64,000 nucleotides of DNA from Aeromicrobium fastidiosum (GCF_017876595.1 NZ_JAGIOG010000001.1:558001-622000); one strand, 5' to 3'. Numbered from the stretch's first letter, positions 26,267 through 35,646 are shown. Notes: generated from the sequence alone by a model not told the origin. Program-made: numbers and translations.

Positions 26267-27488
26267 TCGCGAGGCGCTCGCCGCGCTCGAGGCCGCCGAA
26301 GCCGTCGACATGCTCGACGTCGTCGACCGCGCCCGTGCCGCTGGCGAAGTGGTGAGCGCGGCTCAGGGACGTCGGCGGGTCGATGCGGCGGTGCACGAGC
26401 TGTCGCTCGCGATGCGGCTCCCGGCCCCCACGATCGAGCGCCGTGTGGCCCGGGCCCGGCGGTTGCGGTCGAGCATGCCGGAGGTGTGGCAGGCGTGGCT
26501 CGATGGACGCATCAGCACCACCCATGTGGCCGCGATCGACCGTGCCGCCACGCGGCTGGTGCATGCCGAGTCCGTGACCGCTTTGGACGACATCGCTGTC
26601 GAGCGAGTCGGGCGGTTGACGCCGGGTCAGGCGACCCGCTGGCTGGACCGGTGGGTCGAACGCACCGAAGCCACCGAGTCGGCCCGCCGCCACGAACGCG
26701 CGCACGCCGACCGGAAGGTCTCATCCCGGCCGCTGGGCGATGGGATGACCCGCCTGACCGCCGACGTCACCGCCACCGACGCGGCCGCGGTCATGCAGAG
26801 CCTGACCGGTGCCGCCCACGCGCTTCCCGCTGACGACGGGCGGACGATCGACCAAGCGCGCGCCGATCTGTTCGTCGACGCGCTATTGGGCCGCGAGCCC
26901 GGTGGGCTCGGATTCCGGGCGGTCATCGGCATCACCGTCCCGCTGTCGTCCCTGATGGGATTCAGTGATGTGCCCGGTGAGCTGACCGACCGGTCGGCCA
27001 CGATTCCGGCGCACATCGTGCGGGCCGCCATGGCCGACGAACAGTCGCTGCTCTACCGGTTGGTCACCGATGATGTCGGCAACCTGATGACCGTCACCTG
27101 GCTCGGAAGGTTCGCACCGACCAGGTTGGCGCAGGTACTGGAGTTCCGCGACGGCACATCAGTGTTCCCCACCAGCACCGTCCCAGCCCGGGCCTGCGAC
27201 ACCGACCACAGTGACCCCTGGCCCGCCGAGACGTCCGCCGCGAACACCGGACCGTTGAACCGGCGTGCACATAACCTCAAGACCGAGGGACACCTGAGGC
27301 TGCGACAACCCGCGCCCGGGGTCTTCGCATGGACCACCAGCACCGGGCACACCTACACACGCACCGCAGAACCGTTGCCCATCGCAGACTGGGAACACCA
27401 CTGGGAGCACGAAGCGGCAGAGCTACCCGCCGACCCGTGGGCAGACGAATTCACCGAGATGGTCGAGTACCTGACACAGCCCGTCTAA
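26226..27488 (+). CDS. DUF222/13E12-repeat HNH endonuclease family protein
   Basis: A 420-residue protein of the 13E12 family that is scattered in many copies through actinobacterial genomes. The N-terminal ~290 residues are DUF222 (helical, with RVARARRLRSSMPEVWQAWLDG near residues 75-96, abbreviated). The C-terminal HNH nuclease part reads ACDTDHSDPWPAETSAANTGPLNRRAHNLKT, with the H-D, N and H ligand pattern near residues 323-350. The start is GTG at 26226. Function is unproven; family members are thought to be homing- or mobile-element-like nucleases. It converges with the SDR gene and their stop codons overlap. Confidence 0.88.
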   Translation: MLDDRQVIEQVVVRREALAALEAAEAVDMLDVVDRARAAGEVVSAAQGRRRVDAAVHELSLAMRLPAPTIERRVARARRLRSSMPEVWQAWLDGRISTTHVAAIDRAATRLVHAESVTALDDIAVERVGRLTPGQATRWLDRWVERTEATESARRHERAHADRKVSSRPLGDGMTRLTADVTATDAAAVMQSLTGAAHALPADDGRTIDQARADLFVDALLGREPGGLGFRAVIGITVPLSSLMGFSDVPGELTDRSATIPAHIVRAAMADEQSLLYRLVTDDVGNLMTVTWLGRFAPTRLAQVLEFRDGTSVFPTSTVPARACDTDHSDPWPAETSAANTGPLNRRAHNLKTEGHLRLRQPAPGVFAWTTSTGHTYTRTAEPLPIADWEHHWEHEAAELPADPWADEFTEMVEYLTQPV

Positions 27489-28201
27489 CTCGCCGAGAGG
27501 GCTGCGAACAGCTGGGCGTGGCGCTCGGACGGGCCCTGGACGAGTCCTGACTTGACGAGCTTCGCCCAGTCGTCGGCCAGCACCTCGTCGAGCCCCGACT
27601 CGACGGCGTCGAGCGCAGCACCGGCCACTGCTGACGGAGAGACCTTCGGCGCGTCGAAGCCCGCCGTCATGTCGGTGTCGACGAGACCCATGTGGACACC
27701 GACGACGTGCGTGCCCTGGCCCGCGAGCTCGAGCCGCGTGCTGTCGGTGAGGCTCCACGCCGCCGCCTTGGAGGCCGCATAGGCACCCGCGCCCGGCATC
27801 GTGAACCACGACAGCGCCGACACGATGTTGATGACGGCACCTCCCCCGTTGGCCCGGAGGATGGGGGCGAAGGCGCGGGTCATCAGCAGCGGACCGTAGA
27901 AGTTGGTGTCCATCTCCTGCTTGATGGTCGCGAGGTCGCCCGAGACGACCGACGTGCCCGTCGAGACGCCGGCGTTGTTGATCACGATCTGCACGTCGCC
28001 GGCCGCGGCGGCCGCCGCCTCGATCTGGGCCGGGTCCGTGACGTCGAGCCGGAGGGGCTCGACCCCCTCGACGTCGACGTCTCCGGCGCGCGAGGCCGCG
28101 TAGATCTTCGCCGCACCCCGAGACTTGAGCTCGGCGACGAAGGCCGCGCCGATCCCCCTGTTGGCTCCGGTCACCAGCACGACGGCGTTCTCGATCTGCA
28201 T
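27485..28201 (-). CDS. Short-chain dehydrogenase/reductase
   Basis: A 238-residue SDR with the TGANRGIG cofactor motif at residues 11-18, NNAGV at about residues 75-79, and the catalytic Ser, Tyr and Lys in SALSWFTMPGAGAYAASKAA (about residues 125-145). No insertion of the mycofactocin-dependent type is seen, so it is probably a normal NAD(P)-dependent reductase. It is divergent from a TetR gene across a region with two matching operator boxes and is probably that regulator's target. Its last codon overlaps the HNH stop on the other strand. Confidence 0.9.
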   Translation of the reverse strand: MQIENAVVLVTGANRGIGAAFVAELKSRGAAKIYAASRAGDVDVEGVEPLRLDVTDPAQIEAAAAAAGDVQIVINNAGVSTGTSVVSGDLATIKQEMDTNFYGPLLMTRAFAPILRANGGGAVINIVSALSWFTMPGAGAYAASKAAAWSLTDSTRLELAGQGTHVVGVHMGLVDTDMTAGFDAPKVSPSAVAGAALDAVESGLDEVLADDWAKLVKSGLVQGPSERHAQLFAALSAS

Positions 28202-28216
28202 GAGCTCCTCTTTCTT

Positions 28217-28278
28217 TAGCGATCACTATGGAATGAGATCGACGGTAGCACATTCCATAGCGACCACTACGGTATGCT
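28217..28278. promoter_or_regulatory. Tandem operator boxes and promoter between SDR and TetR genes
   Basis: Two 19-base boxes share the pattern TAGCGAyCACTAyGGwATG: box 1 at 28217-28235 (TAGCGATCACTATGGAATG) and box 2 at 28258-28276 (TAGCGACCACTACGGTATG). Each has a near-palindromic core. Box 2 overlaps a TATGCT -10 (28273-28278) that ends six bases before the TetR ATG, so the regulator would block its own promoter. Confidence 0.65.
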
Positions 28279-28284
28279 CGCCAC

Positions 28285-28836
28285 ATGGCAGGCCGACCGA
28301 GGAGCTTCGACCGCGATGCCGCGCTGGCTGCGGCCGTCGAACAGTTCTGGCGCACCGGCTACGACAAGACGTCCGTCTCAACGCTGACGCAGGCGATGGG
28401 CGTCACTCCCCCAAGCCTCTACGCGGCGTTCGGCGACAAGGACCGCCTCTTCGACGAGGCGTCGACCCTGTACTTCGAGCGGACGTGCGAGGCCGTCGAC
28501 GCCGCCACCGACGAGCCGACCGCCCGCGCGGCGATCGCCAGGACGCTCGACGACGCCGCCCGCGCGCACACCGACGCCAGGACGCCGCTGGGCTGCCTGA
28601 TGCTGACCGAGCCGCGACTAGCGGCGCAGCGCGAGATCGTCCGCGAGCGACTTGCGCGCCGGATCGCGCGGGGCATCGACGAGGGCGACCTCCCGGCCAG
28701 CGTCCAGCCCGACGAGCTCGCCTCGTTCGTGGTGGCCGTCATGCGGGGCATGTCGGGGTGCGCCCGCGACGGGGGGACGGCCGACGAGGTCCGCGCGATC
28801 GCCCGCACCGCACTGGCAGCCATCCCCGAAGCCTGA
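28285..28836 (+). CDS. TetR-family transcriptional regulator
   Basis: A 183-residue TetR protein. The helix-turn-helix SVSTLTQAMGVTPPSLYAAFGDKDRLFDEA is at about residues 30-60; the VTPPSLYAAFGDK recognition helix is of the AcrR/YxaF kind. The C-terminal bundle includes PLGCLMLTEPRLA near residue 99. The ATG lies six bases after a TATGCT element, consistent with leaderless translation. Divergent from the SDR gene with paired operators, it is very likely an autoregulator and the SDR repressor. The inducer is unknown. Confidence 0.9.
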   Translation: MAGRPRSFDRDAALAAAVEQFWRTGYDKTSVSTLTQAMGVTPPSLYAAFGDKDRLFDEASTLYFERTCEAVDAATDEPTARAAIARTLDDAARAHTDARTPLGCLMLTEPRLAAQREIVRERLARRIARGIDEGDLPASVQPDELASFVVAVMRGMSGCARDGGTADEVRAIARTALAAIPEA

Positions 28837-28844
28837 CCACCACG

Positions 28845-28913
28845 CCCGAGATGTCGGCAGTTCTTGCTGTCTTTTCGGCTTGGACACGTCGACAACTGCC
28901 GGCATCTGGCGGG
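28845..28913. repeat. Long imperfect palindrome between convergent TetR and lysS genes
   Basis: The arms GATGTCGGCAGTT (28850-28862) and AACTGCCGGCATC (28894-28906) pair at 12 of 13 positions. Outer CCCG (28845) and CGGG (28910) extend the symmetry, and TGTC/GACA pairs occur inside the 31-base loop. It fills nearly the whole intergenic region. It could serve as a two-way terminator, though there is no T-run, or be a copy of a dispersed palindromic repeat. Confidence 0.55.
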
Positions 28914-28914
28914 T

Positions 28915-30429
28915 TTAGGCTCCCTCCGCCTTCGTCGTCGGGAACAGAATCGCGTCGCGGATCCCGATGCCCTGCAGCAGCATCACGAGCCGGTCGACGC
29001 CGAAGCCGAGACCGCCGGCCGGGGGCATGCCGAACTCGAGGGCGCGCAAGAAGTCCTCGTCGACGTCATTGGCCTCGGGGTTGCCCGCCGCGGCCTGGCG
29101 CGCCTGCTCCTCGAGCCGCTCGCGCTGGATGACCGGGTCGTTGAGCTCGGAGTACGCCGGCGCCAGCTCGACGCCGTTGATGATGAGGTCCCACGCCTCG
29201 ACCAGGCCCGGCTTGGTGCGGTGCTTCTTGGCCAGCGGCCGCACCGACTCGGGGTAGTCGCGCACGAACGTCGGCTGGATCAGCGTGTGCTCGACGAGCT
29301 TCTCGTACAGCTCGAGCACGATCTCTCCGGCGTCCCAGCCGTCGCGCAGCGCCACCTCGTGCTCCGCGGCGATGGCCACGAGATCGTCGACCGACGTCTC
29401 GATGTCGACCGTGCGCCCGACGGCCTCGCTCACGAGCCCGTGGACCGTCGCGTGCCGCCACTCGGCCTCGAGGTCGATCTCGCTGCCGTCGCGACCGGGG
29501 ACCACGGTCTTGCCGACCGCACGGGCAGCATCGAGCACGAGCTCGCGAGTCAGGACCGCGATCGTGTCGTACGAGCCGTAGGCCTCGTAGGCCTCGAGCA
29601 TCAGGAACTCGACGTTGTGGGTGTTGTCGACGCCCTCGTTGCGGAAGGTCTTGGCCATCTCGTAGACCTTGTCGATGCCGCCGACCAGGGCCCGCTTGAG
29701 GTGCAGCTCGAGGGCGATGCGCAGCAGCGCCGGCTCGTCGTAGGCGTTGACGTGCGTGCGGAACGGACGCGCCGCGGCACCGCCGTTGGTGTGCTGCAGC
29801 ACGGGCGTCTCGACCTCGATGTAGCCCAGCCGGTCGAGCGTCGAGCGCAGCGACTGCATGACCTTGGCCTTGACCCGGACGTTGTCGCGCGCCTCGGGCC
29901 GCACGATCAGGTCGACGTAGCGCATGCGACTGCGGGCCTCGTCGGACAGCGGCGCGTGCTCGTTGGGCAGGGGCCGCACGGTCTTGGCCGCGAGCTGCCA
30001 CGACGTCGCCATGACCGACAGCTCGCCGCGCTTGCTCGTGATGACCTCGCCGGTGACGGCCAGGTGGTCGCCGATGTCGACGGTCGACTTGAACGTCGCG
30101 AGGGCGTCCTCGCCCACGCCGTCGAGCGAGATCATGGCCTGCAGCGGCGTGCCGTCACCCTCGCGGAGAGCGGCGAAGACCAGCTTGCCGGTGCCACGCA
30201 CGAAGATGACGCGGCCGGCGACCGTGACGGTGTCACCCGTGCGGGTGTCGGGCCCCAGCGCCTCGGCGTCGTACGTCTCGACGATCTCGCGCAGCGTGTG
30301 GGTGCGGCCGACGACGACGGGGTAGGGCTCCTCGCCCCGCGCGATGACCTGCTCGCGCTTCTCGAGGCGCACCCGCATCTGCTCGGGCAGGTCGTCCTCG
30401 GGGCTCTGGGGGTTCGTCGCGTCGCTCAC
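28915..30429 (-). CDS. lysS: Lysyl-tRNA synthetase, class II
   Basis: A 504-residue class II synthetase that charges tRNA-Lys. An N-terminal OB-fold anticodon domain (about residues 55-150, VTVAGRVIFVRGTGKLVF) is followed by the class II core: motif 1 in GYIEVETPVLQ, motif 2 in EMAKTFRNEGVDNTHNVEFLMLE (about residues 258-280, abbreviated), and motif 3 in GGLGFGVDRLVMLLQ near the end. The GTG start at 30429 fits the family length; longer frames upstream are not coding. A TAGGCT hexamer lies eight bases before the GTG. In mycobacteria lysS also lies close to coaX and panCD. Confidence 0.97.
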   Translation of the reverse strand: MSDATNPQSPEDDLPEQMRVRLEKREQVIARGEEPYPVVVGRTHTLREIVETYDAEALGPDTRTGDTVTVAGRVIFVRGTGKLVFAALREGDGTPLQAMISLDGVGEDALATFKSTVDIGDHLAVTGEVITSKRGELSVMATSWQLAAKTVRPLPNEHAPLSDEARSRMRYVDLIVRPEARDNVRVKAKVMQSLRSTLDRLGYIEVETPVLQHTNGGAAARPFRTHVNAYDEPALLRIALELHLKRALVGGIDKVYEMAKTFRNEGVDNTHNVEFLMLEAYEAYGSYDTIAVLTRELVLDAARAVGKTVVPGRDGSEIDLEAEWRHATVHGLVSEAVGRTVDIETSVDDLVAIAAEHEVALRDGWDAGEIVLELYEKLVEHTLIQPTFVRDYPESVRPLAKKHRTKPGLVEAWDLIINGVELAPAYSELNDPVIQRERLEEQARQAAAGNPEANDVDEDFLRALEFGMPPAGGLGFGVDRLVMLLQGIGIRDAILFPTTKAEGA

Positions 30430-30519
30430 GAGGATCAAGCCTAGTGCCGCGGCGGAGACCTGCGAACCTGGGCTTGCGCCAGCGATCAGCCGACATTTCG
30501 TCGTGTTAGTTTCCGATGC

Positions 30520-31062
30520 ATGACGAAATCCAGGACTCGCGCCGTCAGCCGTCTCGCCCTCACCACCGGCCTCGCCACAGCGTTGCTCGCGACCGGCACC
30601 GGTGCGTCTCACGCCGCCACCGCGATCGACTGCTCGACAGGGCCGGTCTCGATCACCACGAGCAACACCACCGTCCAGCTGACGGGCGCGTGCAGCACGG
30701 TCGTCGTCGACGCCGGCAACACGACCGTCCGGCTCGACTCCGCGTCCCGCGTCACGATCAAGGGCGGCAACAACACGGTCATCGCCCGCAAGGTCGGCTC
30801 GGCCACGATGGCAGGTGGCAATCACGCGCTGCGGGTGTCGGCGCGGCTGTCCACGGCCACGGTGAAGGCGGCCAACTCGACCATCAGGACGGCATCTGCC
30901 TCACGCATCACCATCAAGGGCAGCAACAACGACGTGCGGTCGACGCGTCTCACGAAGGTCGTCGTGAAGGGTGCCAACAACACCGTCAAGGTCAAGAAGG
31001 GCAGCACCAAGGTCTCCAACCGCGGTGCCAACAACTCGATCAAGGTCAAGAAGCGCAGGTAG
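30520..31062 (+). CDS. Secreted DUF3060 repeat protein
   Basis: A 180-residue protein with a Sec signal peptide (positive MTKSRTRAVSR, hydrophobic LALTTGLATALLA, cleavage after SHA near residue 33). The mature part is built of short beta repeats with a recurring G-x-NN-T/D-V signature: TIKGGNNTVI, TIKGSNNDVR, VKGANNTVKV, NRGANNSIKV. This predicts a small right-handed beta-helix as in DUF3060. It ends in a Lys-rich tail (KVKKRR). A TAGTTT element ends seven bases before the ATG. It interrupts the otherwise minus-strand lysS/coaX neighbourhood. Function is unknown. Confidence 0.8.
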   Translation: MTKSRTRAVSRLALTTGLATALLATGTGASHAATAIDCSTGPVSITTSNTTVQLTGACSTVVVDAGNTTVRLDSASRVTIKGGNNTVIARKVGSATMAGGNHALRVSARLSTATVKAANSTIRTASASRITIKGSNNDVRSTRLTKVVVKGANNTVKVKKGSTKVSNRGANNSIKVKKRR

Positions 31063-31085
31063 GCACGTCTCGCCTGCCCCGGCGG

Positions 31086-31865
31086 TCAGCCGTGGTTCTT
31101 CTCGTGGATGAGGCGCAGACCCGTCAGGGTCAGGTGCGGGTCGCGGGTCGTGATGGTGTCGCAGTGGTCGACGACCGACTCCGGGAACGAGCCCGTCGCG
31201 ATCACCGTGACGTGGTCGGGATCGGTGTCGAGCGACTCGATGATGCGACCCACGATGCCGTCGACGAGCCCTGCGAAGCCGAAGACCAGACCCGACTGGA
31301 GCGCCTCGACGGTGTTCTTGCCGATGACGTCGCGCGGCACCGCGAGCTCGACGCTGCGCAGCTGCGCTCCTCGCCGCGACAGTGCCTCGAGCGACAGCTC
31401 GACGCCGGGCGCGATGGCTCCGCCGATGTAGCGGTTGTCGGCATCGACGACGTCGAAGATCGTCGCGGTGCCGTTGAGGTCGACCACGACCGCCGGCCCG
31501 CCGTAGAGCTCAGCCGCCGCCAGCGCGTTGACGATGCGGTCGGCACCGACCTCGCGCGGGTTGTCTGTGTGGATCGGGATGCCGGTCTTGACCCCGGGCC
31601 CGACGACCGCGACGGGCAGGTCCGCGTAGTACCGCTCCTGCAGCGTCCGCAGCTCGACCAGGATCATCGGCACGGTGCAGCACATGCTGACCGCATCGAT
31701 GTCGTCGATGCCCGCCCGGGCCGTGAGGCCCGTGATCAGCACCTGCCACTCGTCGGCGGTGCGTCGCTCGTCCGACGACACCTGCCAGTGCGCGATCAGC
31801 TCAGGGCCCTGGAACGCCCCGATCGTCGTGTGGCTGTTGCTGACGTCGAGGCACAGCAGGATCAT
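31086..31865 (-). CDS. coaX: Type III pantothenate kinase
   Basis: A 259-residue ASKHA-fold kinase that phosphorylates pantothenate as the first step to coenzyme A. The phosphate-binding LDVSNSHTTIG is at residues 5-15. GADRIVNALAAAELYGGPAVVVDLNGTATIFDVV (about residues 100-133, abbreviated) contains the catalytic GADR segment; the usual DFGTATT-like motif reads DLNGTAT here. It follows panD with a 10-base gap, giving the order DUF2520-panC-panD-coaX on one transcript: pantothenate synthesis and its first use. Confidence 0.95.
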   Translation of the reverse strand: MILLCLDVSNSHTTIGAFQGPELIAHWQVSSDERRTADEWQVLITGLTARAGIDDIDAVSMCCTVPMILVELRTLQERYYADLPVAVVGPGVKTGIPIHTDNPREVGADRIVNALAAAELYGGPAVVVDLNGTATIFDVVDADNRYIGGAIAPGVELSLEALSRRGAQLRSVELAVPRDVIGKNTVEALQSGLVFGFAGLVDGIVGRIIESLDTDPDHVTVIATGSFPESVVDHCDTITTRDPHLTLTGLRLIHEKNHG

Positions 31866-31875
31866 CGGACTCGGC

Positions 31876-32310
31876 TCATCGGTGGGCTGCGTACGGGTTG
31901 GCGATGACGTCGCCCCGGGTCAGGCCCGTGCCCGGCAAGGCCTCGGCCGGGTCGTTGCCGGTGCCGATGATGCGGTTGTCGGCGTCGACGAAGACGACGT
32001 TGGGCTGGAACGTGCGCGCCTCGGCGTCCTCGAGCTGCGCGTAGGCGATCAGGATGACGAGGTCGCCGGGGTGCACGAGCCGGGCGGCGGCACCGTTGAT
32101 GCCGATGACGCCCGAGCCCCGCTCGCCGGCGATCGTGTAGGTCTCGAGCCGGTTGCCGTTGTCGATGTCGACGATGTGGACGAGCTCGCCGGGCAGCAGG
32201 TTGGCCGCGTCGAGCAGGTCGAGGTCGACCGTCACCGAGCCGACGTAGTGCAGATCGGCCTGCGTGACGGTGGCGCGGTGGATCTTGGACTTCATCATGG
32301 TGCGGATCAT
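31876..32310 (-). CDS. panD: Aspartate 1-decarboxylase
   Basis: A 144-residue pyruvoyl-dependent enzyme making beta-alanine for pantothenate. Self-cleavage is expected between Gly24 and Ser25 (HYVGSVTV); the [12 protein letters not shown] and [14 protein letters not shown] segments are typical, as is the C-terminal FVDADNRI. The ATG overlaps the panC stop (ATGA). Longer upstream frames are inside panC and not real. Extra C-terminal residues after about 120 are seen in many actinobacterial PanDs. Confidence 0.96.
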   Translation of the reverse strand: MIRTMMKSKIHRATVTQADLHYVGSVTVDLDLLDAANLLPGELVHIVDIDNGNRLETYTIAGERGSGVIGINGAAARLVHPGDLVILIAYAQLEDAEARTFQPNVVFVDADNRIIGTGNDPAEALPGTGLTRGDVIANPYAAHR

Positions 32311-33146
32311 GCGGGACCTCCGAGGGTCAGGGCGATGTTGTCGAGGAGTCGGGGCCTGCCGACACGGGCCGCGACGAGCAGCCGCGCGTCCGCGCCGGGC
32401 ACGGGCGGCCCGAGCTCGGGATCGGTGAGCACGAGATAGTCGAGGTCGACGTCGGCCGGGTCGATCACGGCGTGCGCCGCGGCCAGCACGGCGTCGGGTC
32501 CCCCGACTGCCGCCGCGACGCCGGCCCGCAGCGCCGCCGACAGGATTGCGGCGGTCTGGCGCTCGTCGTCGCTGAGGTACCGGTTGCGCGAGCTCATGGC
32601 CAGGCCGTCGGGCTCGCGGACCGTCGGACATCCGACGACGTCGACGCCCAGCGCGAGCTCGCGTGCCATCTGCCGGATGAGGGTCAGCTGCTGGTAGTCC
32701 TTCTCGCCGAACACCGCGACATCCGGACGCACGAGCCCGAACAGCTTGGCGACGACCGTCAGCACGCCGCGGAAATGCGTGGGCCGCGTCGCCCCCTCCA
32801 GCACCGAGCCGAGCGGGCCGGGATCGACCGTGACGGTGTCGACGAGACCCGACGGGTACATGACCGGGACGGTCGGGGCGAAGACCACGTCGACGCCCGC
32901 CTCGGCACAGCGCTCGAGATCGGCGTCGAACGTGCGGGGGTAGTCGTCGAAGTCCTCACCCGGCGCGAACTGCGTGGGGTTGACGAAGATCGACGCGACG
33001 AGCGTCTGGCCCAGCGGCCGGGCGTGCTTCAGCAGCTGCACGTGGCCGTCGTGGAGGGCCCCCATCGTGGGGACGAACGACACCGTGGCACCGCCACGCG
33101 CCTCGACGAGCTCGGCGCGGGTGCGCGCGACGACCGGACCGGACAT
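32307..33146 (-). CDS. panC: Pantothenate synthetase (pantoate-beta-alanine ligase)
   Basis: A 279-residue class I aminoacyl-synthetase-like ligase that joins pantoate and beta-alanine with [13 protein letters not shown] (residues 26-35) is the ATP-binding HxGH-type motif. [20 protein letters not shown] near residues 53-72, FGEKDYQQL near residue 149 and MSSRNRYLS (KMSKS equivalent) near residue 185 complete the site. The ATG at 33146 follows the DUF2520 stop by two bases; its own stop overlaps panD. Confidence 0.96.
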   Translation of the reverse strand: MSGPVVARTRAELVEARGGATVSFVPTMGALHDGHVQLLKHARPLGQTLVASIFVNPTQFAPGEDFDDYPRTFDADLERCAEAGVDVVFAPTVPVMYPSGLVDTVTVDPGPLGSVLEGATRPTHFRGVLTVVAKLFGLVRPDVAVFGEKDYQQLTLIRQMARELALGVDVVGCPTVREPDGLAMSSRNRYLSDDERQTAAILSAALRAGVAAAVGGPDAVLAAAHAVIDPADVDLDYLVLTDPELGPPVPGADARLLVAARVGRPRLLDNIALTLGGPA

Positions 33147-33148
33147 CG

Positions 33149-34051
33149 TCAGATCCCGGCGGCGATGTGCGCCATGGTGTCCCAGTCGGCCTCGTCGAGC
33201 ACCTGGCGGATCGTGCCGGCGGTGGCGGCGTCGATGCGGTGATCGGCCTCGGCGCGACGGGCGGTCGCCCGGGCGAGCTCGAGGTACGCGTCGACCGTGG
33301 CGTCGTCGACGTCGGAGGCTGTGAGGGCGTCGACGTGCGCGCGGATCGTCGTGACGTCGCCCCGCACGACGGGCCCGGTCAGCGCCGCGTCGCCGTAGGC
33401 GAGGACGTTGTCGAGCGCCGCACCGAGCAGGGGCCGCAGGACGGCGGCCGGATCGGCGGCACCCGCGGTGCGCAGCAGGTCCATCGACTGGGCGACGAGG
33501 GTGACGAGGTGGTTGGCTCCGTGCGCGAGGGCTGCGTGGTAGAGCGCCCGGTCGGACTCGGCGACCCACATCGGCACGCCGCCGAGTGCCGCGACGAGCT
33601 CCTCGGCGAGAGCGTGGTCGGCGGGGGCTGCGGTGAGTCCGAACACGGGTCCGCGGTCGGCGTCGATCGCGGTGCCGGTGAACGTCATGGCGGGGTGGAA
33701 CGCGATGGGACGGGCCCCGACACGGGTGAGGGCAGCCAGGGCGTCGAGCCCGTGGCGGCCACTGGTGTGCAGCACGGGCTGGCCGCGACGCACCGCGCCC
33801 GAGGCGGCGAGCTCCTCGGCCACGGCGATCAGGCTGTCGTCGGGGACCGCGAGCACCAGGATGTCGGACGCTGCCGCGACCTGCTCGGGATCGAGCACGG
33901 GCACGCCCGGCAGCAGGGTGCTGATGCGCAGGCGCGAGGCCTCGGACCGGCCGCTGACGCCGGCGATCGGGTAGCCGGCGGAGCGCAGGCTGGCGGCGAG
34001 CACGGAGCCGACCTTGCCGGCCCCGACGACGCCCACAGAAGGACGATGCAT
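33149..34051 (-). CDS. Rossmann-fold/DUF2520 oxidoreductase-like protein
   Basis: A 300-residue protein with an N-terminal NAD(P)-binding [14 protein letters not shown] (residues 6-19) and VLAVPDDSL (about residues 70-78), and a helical DUF2520 C-terminal part ([15 protein letters not shown] near residue 170). The same family lies beside panC in mycobacteria. The layout resembles 6-phosphogluconate/ketopantoate reductases, so a role as ketopantoate reductase is tempting, but no experiment known to me supports it. It heads the panC-panD-coaX operon. The ATG at 34051 fits the Rossmann start, although the frame stays open far upstream. Confidence 0.85.
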   Translation of the reverse strand: MHRPSVGVVGAGKVGSVLAASLRSAGYPIAGVSGRSEASRLRISTLLPGVPVLDPEQVAAASDILVLAVPDDSLIAVAEELAASGAVRRGQPVLHTSGRHGLDALAALTRVGARPIAFHPAMTFTGTAIDADRGPVFGLTAAPADHALAEELVAALGGVPMWVAESDRALYHAALAHGANHLVTLVAQSMDLLRTAGAADPAAVLRPLLGAALDNVLAYGDAALTGPVVRGDVTTIRAHVDALTASDVDDATVDAYLELARATARRAEADHRIDAATAGTIRQVLDEADWDTMAHIAAGI

Positions 34052-34179
34052 GGGTGGTGCCTCTCGTTCCAGTCCCTGACGGGTACCAGACAAATGGACA
34101 CCTTCAGCATATCCCTCGGTCTCCGCAGCGCCATGGGGCAGCCGAGTGGGCTGGATCACACGGGGCCGACGGGGCGGGG

Positions 34180-35646
34180 TCAGCGCGGGATGGGAGCCGT
34201 GGCCGTGCCGGTGCGGTCGCCGTCGGTCAGCGTGACCGTGAGCGCGCGCGGTGCCCGCCGGGCGACGCCTCGCAGCGTGACGGTCCACCCCGAGTGCAGG
34301 TAGCGGCGCTCGGCACCCTGCCTCGACGAGACGATGTGCGGCTCGCCGCCGGCCAGGACGTCGACCACGTCGCCATCGGTCTTGACCTCCAGCTGCGGCG
34401 CCGACAGCTCGACGTTCGGGTACCACGCGGCCACGTCGAGCACGAGGTCGGCACCGTCGCGGTGCGCCGACCGGACGATCGCCCTTGCCGCGGTCTGCTC
34501 GGCGGTCAGCACGTAGGCCTCCGGCGCGACGGCGTCGCGCCCCCAGCCCGGCAGGTAGACCGTGTGCCCGTGCGGCTCGTCGCCCGACGGGTGCATCTCG
34601 GGCTGCATGCCCTCGGCGGCCACGTATCGCCACACCGCGTCGCGGTCGTCCGCGGCCAGGAGGGCGTGCAGCACCCGGTACTGCGCGGGGATCTCGGCGG
34701 CATAGCGATCCGGCGGGGCCGCCGCTACGACGTGCGGGACGCGCTCGACCAGTGCCGCGAGGTAGTCGTCGTCGGCCCGCTCGAGCTTGAGCAGCGAGTT
34801 GGGGACGTTGTGCCGCAGGTACTGCAGGACGCGCTCCTCACGGACGGCCGGCAGCGGCTCGAGGATCTCGAGCACCCGGTCCATCGCGTCGTGGCGGGCG
34901 TGCACGGCGGCGGCGGTCACGTGACCCTGCGAGATCGAGGTCGCCATGCGCCGCCACGTGTAGCCCGGGACGCCGGTGATGTCGAGCGTCCGGGCCTTCA
35001 GGAAGGCCTCGGCGGCGACCTGCTGGTCACCCGCGAGCAGCACCGTGGGGTAGACGAAGCCGTGCTCGTCCCAGAACGCGCGGCGGAAGATCTTGCCGCC
35101 CGGGATCGCGTTAACCAGCACGTCGGGACGGTCGGCCAGCACGACGCCCGCGGCCGGACGCGCGTGGACGGCCCGGATCCACGGGGCCGCGGGGCGGATG
35201 ACGTCGCCCTCGCGGCGCTGGTACGGCATGACCGCGACGTCGGAGCCGCTGTGGCGCAGGCCGTCCATCGCGACCTGGATGCCGGTGCGGGTCACGGTGT
35301 CGTCGGAGTCGACGAACGTGAGGTACTCCCCCGTCGCCGCCTCGGTGCCCGTGCGGCGGGCGACGCCGACGCCGCCGTTGGCCTGGCTCAGCACCGTCAC
35401 CCGGGGGTTCCGGGCCGCGAAGGCCCGCACCACCGCGAGGCTGTCGTCGGTCGAGCCGTCGTCGACCACGACGATCTCGACGTTGCGGTACTGCTGGTCG
35501 AGCACCGACTGCAACGACTCCTCGACGAGGTCGGCCGCGTTGTAGACCGGGACCACGACGCTGAGCAGGGGGCTGTCGCGGTTGCGCCAGCGCCGTCGCG
35601 CCGCAGCGGCGGCACGCCGCACCCCTCGCCGCCCGGTGGTGGTCAC
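34180..35646 (-). CDS. Family 2 glycosyltransferase with C-terminal extension
   Basis: A 488-residue protein. A basic N-terminus (RRGVRRAAAAARRRWRN) precedes a GT-A domain: SVVVPVYNAADLVEESLQSVL (about residues 29-49, abbreviated), VVDDGSTDDSL near residue 61, and FVDSDDT near residue 112 as the metal-binding DxD. After the acceptor region with FRRAFWDEHGF near residue 190 comes a ~200-residue extension that ends in beta-rich sequence (WTVTLRGVARRAPRALTVTL). Such enzymes build teichoic-acid-like or surface glycans. It marks the left edge of a block that interrupts conserved gene order and is divergent from the methyltransferase unit. Confidence 0.88.
   Translation of the reverse strand: MTTTGRRGVRRAAAAARRRWRNRDSPLLSVVVPVYNAADLVEESLQSVLDQQYRNVEIVVVDDGSTDDSLAVVRAFAARNPRVTVLSQANGGVGVARRTGTEAATGEYLTFVDSDDTVTRTGIQVAMDGLRHSGSDVAVMPYQRREGDVIRPAAPWIRAVHARPAAGVVLADRPDVLVNAIPGGKIFRRAFWDEHGFVYPTVLLAGDQQVAAEAFLKARTLDITGVPGYTWRRMATSISQGHVTAAAVHARHDAMDRVLEILEPLPAVREERVLQYLRHNVPNSLLKLERADDDYLAALVERVPHVVAAAPPDRYAAEIPAQYRVLHALLAADDRDAVWRYVAAEGMQPEMHPSGDEPHGHTVYLPGWGRDAVAPEAYVLTAEQTAARAIVRSAHRDGADLVLDVAAWYPNVELSAPQLEVKTDGDVVDVLAGGEPHIVSSRQGAERRYLHSGWTVTLRGVARRAPRALTVTLTDGDRTGTATAPIPR

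Noticed and set aside
26226..27488. An insertion sequence transposase
   Set aside because: The protein is DUF222/HNH, not a transposase. No terminal inverted repeats or target duplication were seen.
27485..28201. A mycofactocin-dependent SDR
   Set aside because: The protein is only 238 residues long and lacks the insertion typical of mycofactocin nicotinoprotein SDRs.
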